A stretch of 22,820 nt of DNA from an uncultured Collinsella sp. (GTDB lineage Bacteria > Actinomycetota > Coriobacteriia > Coriobacteriales > Coriobacteriaceae), in contig UROR01000024.1 in the NCBI GenBank assembly GCA_900549535.1, forward strand, positions 1 through 22,820, written 5' to 3'. The position numbers were made by a program, and so were the translations under genes. Positions within the stretch are counted from its first letter, which is position 1; each line of letters begins with the position of its first letter. This document shows, in pieces, positions 7,422 through 14,962 of the stretch. The notes under the pieces were generated by a model, which saw only the letters and a list, made by a program, of their open reading frames with translations, had not been told where the DNA came from and did no database searches.

Positions 7422-7452
7422 AAAAACAAAGCAGGCTCGAAGGCCTGCTTTG
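7422..7452 (-). terminator. Terminator-like hairpin between the two tRNA-Ser genes
   Basis: A perfect 10-bp stem CAAAGCAGGC/GCCTGCTTTG with a 6-nt loop is followed on the minus strand by TTTTT. It lies 8 nt after tRNA-Ser(GGA) and its T-run ends only about 9 nt before tRNA-Ser(CGA). Confidence 0.8.
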
Positions 7453-7460
7453 GAATTAAC

Positions 7461-7551
7461 TGGCGGAGAGTCAGGGATTTGAACCCTGGAGACGCTTTTG
7501 ACGCCTACACGATTTCCAATCGTGCTCCTTCGGCCACTCGGACAACTCTCC
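7461..7551 (-). tRNA. tRNA-Ser (GGA)
   Basis: This is a 91-nt class II tRNA with encoded CCA. The acceptor GGAGAGT pairs fully with ACTCTCC and the discriminator is G. The anticodon stem-loop CACGA-TTGGAAA-TCGTG gives anticodon GGA, reading UCC and UCU. A good promoter lies immediately upstream on the minus strand. Confidence 0.97.
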
Positions 7552-7567
7552 GTTAAATGCGAAAGTC

Positions 7568-7596
7568 AGTATACACGAGGAATCGCAAAGTGCAAA
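7568..7596 (-). promoter_or_regulatory. Promoter of the tRNA-Ser genes
   Basis: On the minus strand TTTGCA (7596-7591) and TATACT (7573-7568) are exactly 17 nt apart. The expected start of transcription is about 10 nt before tRNA-Ser(GGA). Confidence 0.65.
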
Positions 7597-7944
7597 CAGA
7601 AAAGTTGGCATTTTTTAAAACGCTTGGCCGCGTTTGGCGTTGCAGCGGGGTTTGAGATGCCAAAAAACGGCTTCCGACCAGCGTAGTTGATCAACTCAAT
7701 TGTTCAAAAGGGGTATTTATAAGCGATTTGGCAATGAATTTAAAAATCTTTGGGTGGTGCTGTGGGCCACTGGTATGCATTTTGCGACCACAACCATGCG
7801 CCCGTTGACCTGCGACTTGGCTCAGCTTGTCCTCACGGCACCGTATCTTGTCCACAGATCCGTCAAGCTTTTGGTCAGCATTTGGTTGGAATGCGCATGA
7901 AACGTCGTGCAAGTATGGGCATATGTGGAGGTCATGAGGTTGTA
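7597..7944. other. Long gap upstream of the rpsF promoter, no gene recognised
   Basis: No reading frame here has both a ribosome-binding site and sensible composition. Visible elements are a weak hairpin AAACGC/GCGTTT (7618-7635), a distant inverted repeat TTGGCAT (7605-7611)/ATGCCAA (7657-7663), a perfect 12-bp palindrome AGTTGATCAACT (7685-7696) followed by CAATTG and an AT-rich TATTTATAA, and TTGTCCACA (7848-7856), which matches the actinobacterial DnaA-box consensus. The palindrome could be an operator. None of these is proven. Confidence 0.5.
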
Positions 7945-7955
7945 GCTGCATATTC

Positions 7956-7984
7956 TTGCAGCCTAGGAGGTTGAAAGATATTAT
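7956..7984 (+). promoter_or_regulatory. Promoter of the rpsF operon
   Basis: TTGCAG (7956-7961) and TATTAT (7979-7984) are 17 nt apart, giving a leader of about 65 nt before rpsF. The -35 hexamer overlaps the right half of an inverted repeat GCTGCA-TATTCT-TGCAGC (7945-7962), which could be an operator. Confidence 0.55.
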
Positions 7985-8000
7985 TACCAAGTCTTTTCCT

Positions 8001-8029
8001 GCTTCAGGCGCACCTTCACGACCTGAAGC
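8001..8029 (+). promoter_or_regulatory. Leader stem-loop before rpsF, candidate S6:S18 control element
   Basis: A perfect 8-bp stem GCTTCAGG/CCTGAAGC encloses the 13-nt loop CGCACCTTCACGA, about 10 nt into the predicted transcript and 12 nt before the Shine-Dalgarno. Many bacteria have an S6:S18-binding RNA at this place in the rpsF leader. Position fits; I could not verify the consensus loop, in particular the CCG motif. Confidence 0.45.
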
Positions 8030-8055
8030 CACATTTGCCCAGAGGAGGTGACAAT

Positions 8056-8349
8056 ATGAAGGCTTATGAACTGCTGTTCTTTGTTGACCCGTCGCTCGAC
8101 CCCGAGACTCGTCTCGCTGTTATGAAGCGTATCGATACCACGATCGCTGAGGGCGCTGGCAAGGTCGACTCCGTTGACGAGTGGGGCAAGCGCAAGCTCG
8201 CCTACGAGATCAACGACCTCACCGATGGTGACTACACCCTCATCAACTTCCACGCAGATCCTACCCAGATCGCCGAGCTTGATCGCGTCCTGCGCATCAC
8301 CGACGCTGTGGTCCGCCACATGATCGTCCGTCGCGACGACCAGGAGTAA
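8056..8349 (+). CDS. rpsF: 30S ribosomal protein S6
   Basis: This 97-aa protein is S6 of the 30S platform, which binds 16S rRNA together with S18, encoded two genes downstream. The family opening KAYELLFFVDPSLDPE, the central WGKRKLAYEINDLTDGDYTL block and the end VRHMIVRRD are all present, and the length is normal. The start at 8056 is set by AGAGGAGGTG 5 nt upstream; an in-frame start at 8035 would lie within the leader. It is the first gene of the operon rpsF-ssb-rpsR-rplI. Confidence 0.97.
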   Translation: MKAYELLFFVDPSLDPETRLAVMKRIDTTIAEGAGKVDSVDEWGKRKLAYEINDLTDGDYTLINFHADPTQIAELDRVLRITDAVVRHMIVRRDDQE

Positions 8350-8397
8350 GACTGTCGTTTTGGACTGGGCTTGTGCCCCAAGAGGAAGTAGTGAGTT

Positions 8398-8850
8398 ATG
8401 AGCATCAATCGAGTGAACATCACCGGTAACCTCACCCGCGATCCCGAGCTGCGCGCCACCGCCGGCGGAACCCAGGTTCTGTCCTTTGGCGTCGCCGTGA
8501 ACGATCGTCGCCGCAACGCGCAGACTGGCGAGTGGGAGGACTATCCCAACTTTGTCGACTGCACCATGTTCGGCACCCGCGCCGAGGCCGTGAGCCGTTT
8601 CCTGGCAAAGGGAAACAAGGTCGCGATCGAGGGCAAGCTGCGCTACAGCTCTTGGGAGCGCGACGGCCAGCGCCGGAGCAAGCTTGAGGTCATCGTCGAT
8701 GAGATCGAGTTTATGAGCTCCCGTGGTGGCCAGGGTGGCTACGATCAGGGCGGTTACGCCCCCGCAGCTCCCGCGCCCGCAGCACGTCCTGCCGCACCGG
8801 TGGCTACGCCGCCCGCGGTCGACGTCTACGATGAGGACATCCCATTCTAA
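8398..8850 (+). CDS. ssb: Single-stranded DNA-binding protein
   Basis: This 150-aa SSB has an N-terminal OB fold (about 1-105; opening MSINRVNITGNLTRDPELR, then SFGVAVNDR and the VDCTMFGTRAEAVSRFLAKG block). A flexible Gly/Gln/Ala/Pro linker follows, then the acidic tip DEDIPF, which docks replication and repair partners. It binds single-stranded DNA as a tetramer at the replication fork. AGAGGAAG lies upstream of the ATG. It lies between rpsF and rpsR, the usual order in this operon, 48 nt after rpsF. Confidence 0.98.
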   Translation: MSINRVNITGNLTRDPELRATAGGTQVLSFGVAVNDRRRNAQTGEWEDYPNFVDCTMFGTRAEAVSRFLAKGNKVAIEGKLRYSSWERDGQRRSKLEVIVDEIEFMSSRGGQGGYDQGGYAPAAPAPAARPAAPVATPPAVDVYDEDIPF

Positions 8851-8922
8851 GGGTTGTTCACCTATTTTTGAGTGAGAGGCGGCTTCGGTTCGCCGAAGTT
8901 GCCAAATGAAAGGTATTTTGAC

Positions 8923-9189
8923 ATGGCTAATGATTTTTCTGCACGTCAGCCGCGTCGTAAGTACTGCCAGTTCTGCAAGGAGAACACTGAGTTCATCGAC
9001 TATAAGGACACTCAGCTTCTCCGTAAGTACATGACCGACCGTGGCAAGATCAAGCCCCGTCGCGTCACTGGCGCTTGCACGCAGCATCAGCATGACATCG
9101 CCAACGCCATCAAGCGCGCCCGCGAGATGGCTCTCCTGCCGTACACCGTCCCCGTGGTTTCCTCTCGTGGCAACCGCGACCGCGGCTAA
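8923..9189 (+). CDS. rpsR: 30S ribosomal protein S18
   Basis: This 88-aa S18 forms the platform heterodimer with S6. The core RKYCQFCKENTEFIDYKD and RGKIKPRRVTGACTQHQ is present. It keeps the Cys pairs of the zinc-binding (C+) form: C-x2-C near the N-terminus and Cys plus His in ACTQHQ. The start at 8923 follows GAAAGG and is preferred over an in-frame GTG at 8872, which would add 17 atypical residues. It lies 72 nt after ssb and 15 nt before rplI. Confidence 0.97.
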   Translation: MANDFSARQPRRKYCQFCKENTEFIDYKDTQLLRKYMTDRGKIKPRRVTGACTQHQHDIANAIKRAREMALLPYTVPVVSSRGNRDRG

Positions 9190-9204
9190 GAAGGGAGACG
9201 CATC

Positions 9205-9744
9205 ATGAAGGTTATTCTTCTCGATGAGATCAAGGGCAAGGGCGGCGAGGGTGACGTCGTAGAGGTCGCTCAGGGTTACGCTGAGAACTTCCTGTTCCCC
9301 AAGAAGCTCGCTGTTGCCGCCACCAAGGGCAACCTCAAGCAGCTTGACGAGCGTCGCAACAACATCGCCAAGCGTGAGGCCGTCCGTCTGGCTACCGCCA
9401 ACGAGACCAAGGCTGCCTTCGAGGGCAAGACGGTCACCGTTGACGTCAAGGTCGGCGACGAGGGCATCCTCTTTGGCTCCGTTACCGCCGCTATGATCGC
9501 TGACGCCATCAAGGATCAGCTCGGTATGGACATCGACCGCAAGCGCGTCGAGCTCGGTAAGCCCATCAAGGTTGCCGGTGCCCACACCGTTGCCATCTCG
9601 CTGTACCGCGAGATCAAGGCCGAGGTTGTCGTTCTCGTCGGCGTTACCGCCGAGGAGCTCGCTGCCGAGGCTGAGGTCGAGGAGGCCGCTGAGGTCGCCG
9701 AGGCCGAGACCGCCGAGGTCGAGACTGAGGCTGCTGCCGAGTAG
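9205..9744 (+). CDS. rplI: 50S ribosomal protein L9 with acidic C-terminal extension
   Basis: This 179-aa protein is L9, which binds 23S rRNA at the base of the L1 stalk. The N-terminal domain (MKVILLDEIKGKGGEGDVVE...YAENFLFPKKLA), the long connecting helix and the C-terminal domain (LFGSVTAAMIADAI...GKPIKVAGAHTVAISLY) are all complete. Typical L9 is about 148 aa; here about 30 residues of Ala/Glu/Val repeats are added. AAGGGAG lies upstream of the ATG. It is the last gene of the operon, closed by a strong terminator. Confidence 0.97.
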   Translation: MKVILLDEIKGKGGEGDVVEVAQGYAENFLFPKKLAVAATKGNLKQLDERRNNIAKREAVRLATANETKAAFEGKTVTVDVKVGDEGILFGSVTAAMIADAIKDQLGMDIDRKRVELGKPIKVAGAHTVAISLYREIKAEVVVLVGVTAEELAAEAEVEEAAEVAEAETAEVETEAAAE

Positions 9745-9776
9745 CATTTGCTGCAACGCAACAATCTTGTTCTAAG

Positions 9777-9816
9777 AAGGGCGCTCTGGGAAACCAGGGC
9801 GCCCTTTTGTTTTTTG
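9777..9816 (+). terminator. Terminator of the rpsF-ssb-rpsR-rplI operon
   Basis: A 13-bp stem (AAGGGCGCTCTGG/CCAGGGCGCCCTT, one wobble) with a GAAA tetraloop is followed by TTTTGTTTTTT. Confidence 0.92.
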
Positions 9817-9926
9817 CGCTGAGTGAGTGTCATGGTGAACGTTGCGTCGAAGTCCTATATACAGGACCGTTCATCCGTTTGGTTCGGTGATGATTGGCCG
9901 CACACGGCGCGTTTTGGGACCGTGGC

Positions 9927-9935
9927 TGATACTAT
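9927..9935 (+). promoter_or_regulatory. Possible extended -10 promoter of dnaB
   Basis: TGATACTAT is an extended -10 element 33 nt before the dnaB ATG, with no clear -35. A promoter is needed after the rplI terminator. A short inverted repeat GTCCT/AGGAC (9852-9867) lies further upstream. Confidence 0.4.
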
Positions 9936-9968
9936 GGATGCTCGCAAGCGATATGAATGAGGATGCTC

Positions 9969-11360
9969 ATGGCATATGACGATAGGGAGACCGGGCTGAC
10001 GGTCGAGGACCGCGGCTCAAAGTTGGGTCTTCCCCAAAACCAAGATGCAGAGGCCAATGTACTGGCCGCTATGCTGCTATCGCCCGAGGTGGTCGAAGAA
10101 GCCCAGGTCGAGCTGCAGCCCGATGACTTCTACCGGCCCATTCATAAGACCATCTATACCGCGATGGTCGATATGTACAACAGCCGCATCCCCATCGACT
10201 CCATCTCGCTAATCGATTACCTGCGAAGCATCAACAAGCTCGATGCCGTGGGCGGCGAGGCGTACATTTTGGAGCTGATGGGTCAGACCCTGTCGCTCGT
10301 CAACTGGCAGCACCATGCCGCCATCGTTCGCCGCGATTCGTTTTGTTGTGTTATTTTTTGGGCGACCAACGAGATCTACTCGCTGGCAGAGAACGCCCCC
10401 ACCGACACCAAAGAGGTCGTGGAGCTAGCCGAGAGCAAGCTGCTCAAGGTTACGGCACGCGAGGTCAAGTCGAGCTACAAGACGCTGACCGAGTTTATGG
10501 TCGAGGCCTATAACGAGGCCGAGGAAGTGTGCCAGGCCGGTGGTCAGGCGGCGGGCGTGCCCACCGGCTTTCCGTCACTCGACCGTATGCTCATGGGCTT
10601 CCGCGAGGGCCAGCTCATCATTATCGGTGCCCGTCCTGCTGTAGGTAAGACGTCGTTCGCTCTGAACCTGGCACTTAACGCTGCCGCTGCTGGTTATACC
10701 GTCGGCTTCTTCTCGCTGGAGATGTCGGGCAAAGAAATTGCCCAGCGTCTGATTTGCGCCTACGCCATGATCTCGATCAGTGACTTCCGCATGGGCCGCA
10801 TTAGCCCCGAGCAGTGGGCCAATATCAACGAGGCCACGCAGACCTTGTCCAAGCTCGATATTCTGATTGACGATACGCCCGGCACCACAGTGACCGAGAT
10901 TCGCGCCAAGAGCCGCCGTATGCTCCATAACAAGGAGAAGGCAATCATCATCCTGGACTACCTGCAGCTGGTGAGTCCTCCGCCGGGACGCCGCTCCGAG
11001 AGCCGTACCGTCGAGGTTTCGGAGATGTCGCGTGGTCTGAAGATCATGGCCAAGGAGCTCAAGATCCCGCTCATCGCGCTGTCGCAGCTCTCGCGTCAGG
11101 TCGAATCCCGTACCGGCAAGCGCCCGCAGCTTTCCGACCTTCGTGAATCGGGCTCCATCGAGCAGGACGCCGATATCGTTATGTTCTTGGACCGCTCCGC
11201 CGACGAGGCCGAAGCCTCGCGCGACGATCGACCCGACGAGGGCGTTACGCGTATCGTCGTGGCCAAGAACCGTTCGGGCCCGATCGGCGACGTCGACCTG
11301 ATGTTCCTGCCGGCATCCACCAAATTCTATGAGCTTGATGGGGCACATGCCGAGGAGTAG
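9969..11360 (+). CDS. dnaB: Replicative DNA helicase DnaB
   Basis: This 463-aa hexameric 5'-3' helicase is the motor of the replication fork. The N-terminal primase-interaction domain (NQDAEANVLAAMLLSPE, DDFYRPIHKTIY) precedes the RecA-like ATPase: PTGFPSLDRMLMGFREGQLI, Walker A GARPAVGKT at 220-228, the FFSLEMSG motif, Walker B IIILDYLQLV, IALSQLSRQVESR, and the closing RIVVAKNRSGPIGDVDLMF. No intein is present. I choose the ATG at 9969 because GAGGA sits 5 nt before it; two more in-frame ATGs lie at 9957 and 9963. Residues 125-130 (FCCVIF) come from a very T-rich patch unlike the rest of the gene. Confidence 0.97.
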   Translation: MAYDDRETGLTVEDRGSKLGLPQNQDAEANVLAAMLLSPEVVEEAQVELQPDDFYRPIHKTIYTAMVDMYNSRIPIDSISLIDYLRSINKLDAVGGEAYILELMGQTLSLVNWQHHAAIVRRDSFCCVIFWATNEIYSLAENAPTDTKEVVELAESKLLKVTAREVKSSYKTLTEFMVEAYNEAEEVCQAGGQAAGVPTGFPSLDRMLMGFREGQLIIIGARPAVGKTSFALNLALNAAAAGYTVGFFSLEMSGKEIAQRLICAYAMISISDFRMGRISPEQWANINEATQTLSKLDILIDDTPGTTVTEIRAKSRRMLHNKEKAIIILDYLQLVSPPPGRRSESRTVEVSEMSRGLKIMAKELKIPLIALSQLSRQVESRTGKRPQLSDLRESGSIEQDADIVMFLDRSADEAEASRDDRPDEGVTRIVVAKNRSGPIGDVDLMFLPASTKFYELDGAHAEE

Positions 11361-11387
11361 GACAGGCACCCGTTGCACGGGTATACT
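11359..11387 (+). promoter_or_regulatory. Candidate purA promoter with hairpin in the spacer
   Basis: AGGACA (11359-11364) overlaps the dnaB stop and lies 17 nt before TATACT (11382-11387). The spacer holds CCCGT-TGC-ACGGG (11369-11381), an inverted repeat that a regulator could bind. The expected leader is about 60 nt. Confidence 0.5.
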
Positions 11388-11453
11388 GGGAATGTTTTGT
11401 GCTTCTGCGTGCCGGCGTGGCGCGTAGACAGTCCATGAATGTAAGGAGTAAAC

Positions 11454-12740
<1,287 letters not shown>

Positions 12741-12762
12741 TCGGGACTATTTGGTTATTGCG

Positions 12763-12818
12763 ATATACCCCTTTGCAGCCCGGACGGGCGGCCGAGGGGT
12801 ATATTTGCTTGCAAAGGG
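12763..12818 (+). promoter_or_regulatory. Two mutually exclusive hairpins between purA and purD
   Basis: ATATACCCCT (12763-12772) pairs perfectly with AGGGGTATAT (12795-12804), and inside it GCCC/GGGC (12778-12789) forms a second stem. CCCTTTGCA (12769-12777) pairs perfectly with TGCAAAGGG (12810-12818). The two share 12769-12772, so only one can form. The first is followed by TTTGCTT, a weak T-run, and could be the purA terminator or an attenuator for purD. Confidence 0.5.
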
Positions 12819-12858
12819 CTCGCGCGGAGCGGGCCGTTCATCCATAGAGGAGGCACCC

Positions 12859-14163
12859 TTGAAGGCGGACACTCAAACCATCGACATCCTGTTGTTGGGC
12901 AGCGGCGGCCGCGAGCATGCTTTGGCAGCTAAGCTCGCAGCATCACCGCGCGCCGGCAAGCTCTACATCGCGCCGGGTAACGGCGGCACTGCGAGCTGCG
13001 GCGAGAACGTTGTTCTCGACGACTGCGATCCTGCGGCCGTAGCGGCGTTTGCGCAGAGCCACGGATGCGGACTCGTGGTGATTGGCCCCGAGGCTCCGCT
13101 CGTGGCGGGCGTGGCCGACGCCGTGCGCGCGGCGGGTATTCCCTGCTTTGGCCCGGGTGCCGAGGGCGCCCAGATGGAGGGCTCTAAGCTGTTCTCCAAG
13201 CAGCTCATGGAGCGTGCGGACATTCCGACGGCAGCCTATGGTTCGTTTACCGACGAGGCTTCGGCTCTCGTCTACGTGCGCGAGCAGGGCGCCCCGCTGG
13301 TCGTCAAGGCCGACGGCCTTGCCGCGGGCAAGGGCGTTATCGTGGCGACCGAACTTGAGCAGGCCGAGGAAGCCGTGCGCGAGTGCTTTGGCGGCACCTT
13401 TGGCGATGCCGGCAATACCGTGGTCATCGAGGAGATGCTCGTTGGTCCCGAGTGCTCGCTGCTGGCCTTTACCGACGGCAAGACCGTGCGTCCCATGGCC
13501 ACCTCGCAGGATCACAAGCGCGCGCTCGAGGGCGACAGGGGCCCCAATACCGGTGGCATGGGCGTCTACAGCCCGGTGCCCATCGTGACCGACGAGGAGC
13601 ACGCCACGATGGTGAAGGTCATGGAGCAGACCGTGGCCGAGCTTGCTGCCGAGGGTATCGACTACCGCGGCTGCCTGTATGGCGGCTTTATGCTCACCCC
13701 CGCCGGCCCCAAGGTGCTGGAGTTCAACGCCCGCTTTGGTGACCCCGAGACGCAGGTCGTGCTCCCGCGCCTTAAGAACGACCTGGTCGAGGTCATGCTG
13801 GCCTGCGCCAACTGTGAGCTCGATCAGATTGAACTCGACTGGCGCGACGAGTGGGCCGTGGCCGTTGTCCTGACGAGCGCGGGCTACCCCGGCAGCTACG
13901 AGAAAGGCAAGGTCATCACCGGTATCGAGGATGCCGAGGCCATGGAGAACGTGACCGTGTACCATGCCGGCACCGCCGTGGTGGATGGCCAGCTTGTGAC
14001 CAACGGCGGCCGCGTGCTTGCCGTGACCGCGCTGGGCGATACGTTTGAGAACGCCCGCAACCTTGCCTACGAGGCCTGCGAGAAGATCGATTTTGAGGGC
14101 AAGACCCTGCGCCATGACATTGGCCTGCGCGCGCTGCGCGGTCGTGACGCCTGGGATGCCTAA
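12859..14163 (+). CDS. purD: Phosphoribosylamine-glycine ligase
   Basis: This 434-aa ATP-grasp enzyme makes glycinamide ribonucleotide from phosphoribosylamine, glycine and ATP in purine synthesis. The N-terminal GSGGREHAL (14-22), APGNGGTAS, GPEAPLVAG, VVKADGLAAGKGV (ATP-grasp), SQDHKRALEGDRGPNTGGMG, EFNARFGDPETQVVLPRL and the C-terminal domain with GGRVLAVTALGD are all present. The start is TTG at 12859: GGAGG ends 5 nt before it, and the protein then begins just before the nucleotide-binding loop, as usual. An open frame further upstream (from 12691) overlaps purA and has no family similarity. Confidence 0.96.
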   Translation: MKADTQTIDILLLGSGGREHALAAKLAASPRAGKLYIAPGNGGTASCGENVVLDDCDPAAVAAFAQSHGCGLVVIGPEAPLVAGVADAVRAAGIPCFGPGAEGAQMEGSKLFSKQLMERADIPTAAYGSFTDEASALVYVREQGAPLVVKADGLAAGKGVIVATELEQAEEAVRECFGGTFGDAGNTVVIEEMLVGPECSLLAFTDGKTVRPMATSQDHKRALEGDRGPNTGGMGVYSPVPIVTDEEHATMVKVMEQTVAELAAEGIDYRGCLYGGFMLTPAGPKVLEFNARFGDPETQVVLPRLKNDLVEVMLACANCELDQIELDWRDEWAVAVVLTSAGYPGSYEKGKVITGIEDAEAMENVTVYHAGTAVVDGQLVTNGGRVLAVTALGDTFENARNLAYEACEKIDFEGKTLRHDIGLRALRGRDAWDA

Positions 14164-14184
14164 AATCCGAGAGGAATGAGACGG

Positions 14185-14880
14185 ATGGACGAGAAGAACG
14201 AAGAGCTCGTGGACGCGCAGATCGTCGAAGAGGACAGCCGCATGTATGGGCACGCCGAGGGCGAGCCTGGTGGCGAGGTCGCTGACGAGCCGGCGCTGGT
14301 GTTGGGCGACGACGACCCGCACGATGCCGAGCTGCACGAGAAGATTCTTTCGGAGGAGTGCGCCTGGAAGGGCAAGATCCTCGACGTCCACCGTCTTGAG
14401 GTTGAGCTGCCCAACGGTCACCGCAGCGCCCGCGATATCGTTCGCCATCCGGGTGCGGCGGCCGTTGTGGCACTGACCGAGAGCGGCAAGATCGTACTGG
14501 TGCGTCAGTACCGCACCGCCATCGACCGCGTGACGGTCGAGATTCCTGCCGGCAAGCTCGACCCGGGCGAGGACCCGCTTGATTGCGCCAAGCGCGAACT
14601 GCATGAGGAGACGGGCTTTAAGGCTGGTCGTATTCGCTTTTTGACGTCGATTGTCACGTCCTGCGGTTTTTGCGATGAGATCATCCACATCTACTTGGCT
14701 ACCAAGCTCGAGTTTGATGCGCCCAACCCCGATGATGACGAGTTTGTCAACGTGGACCTGGTGCCGCTGCACGAGCTGATCGACGCCGTGCTCGACGGCA
14801 AGATCGAAGACGCCAAGACCGTCGTAGGCGCGCTTGCCTGCGACAGCATCGCGCACCGCTTGGGTGGGGCCGAGCTGTAA
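14185..14880 (+). CDS. Nudix hydrolase, ADP-ribose pyrophosphatase-like
   Basis: The product is 231 aa. The catalytic Nudix box spans residues 123-145 (G123, E129, R137-E138-L139, E141-E142, G144), with the metal-binding REL..EE intact. Flanking blocks VRQYRTAIDRVTVEIPAGKL and TSCGFCDEIIHIYLA are typical of NudF-type ADP-ribose pyrophosphatases, which split ADP-ribose to AMP and ribose phosphate. The N-terminal 50 or so residues are an acidic extension not usual for the family. The start at 14185 is preferred over the ATG at 14176 because GAGGA (14171-14175) touches the latter but lies 9 nt from the former. It begins 21 nt after purD and is probably co-transcribed with it. Exact substrate is not certain. 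Confidence 0.9.
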   Translation: MDEKNEELVDAQIVEEDSRMYGHAEGEPGGEVADEPALVLGDDDPHDAELHEKILSEECAWKGKILDVHRLEVELPNGHRSARDIVRHPGAAAVVALTESGKIVLVRQYRTAIDRVTVEIPAGKLDPGEDPLDCAKRELHEETGFKAGRIRFLTSIVTSCGFCDEIIHIYLATKLEFDAPNPDDDEFVNVDLVPLHELIDAVLDGKIEDAKTVVGALACDSIAHRLGGAEL

Positions 14881-14892
14881 CGAGCGGGAATA

Positions 14893-14931
14893 GCCCTGGG
14901 ACAAGAACTACTGATTACTTTGTCCCAGGGC
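14893..14931 (+). terminator. Hairpin after the Nudix gene
   Basis: A perfect 12-bp stem GCCCTGGGACAA (14893-14904) / TTGTCCCAGGGC (14920-14931) encloses a 15-nt loop. The following CTTATGTTG is only weakly T-rich, so termination may be partial. It lies 12 nt after the stop codon. Confidence 0.6.
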
Positions 14932-14962
14932 CTTATGTTGCTGATATTTCTTTGAGGATCAC

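Noticed and set aside
7827..7856. TTGTCCTCA and TTGTCCACA, DnaA-box-like sites near the rpsF/dnaB locus, possible oriC
   Set aside because: Only one exact match and one near match; no cluster, no AT-rich unwinding region and no dnaA or dnaN nearby. Chance occurrence is likely.
7700..7974. Small plus-strand open frames in the gap before rpsF
   Set aside because: They have no Shine-Dalgarno sequence, poor codon bias and no family resemblance, and they overlap each other.
12943..14904. Long open frame antisense to purD and the Nudix gene (653 codons)
   Set aside because: A codon-bias artefact opposite two clear family proteins; its product has no recognisable domain.
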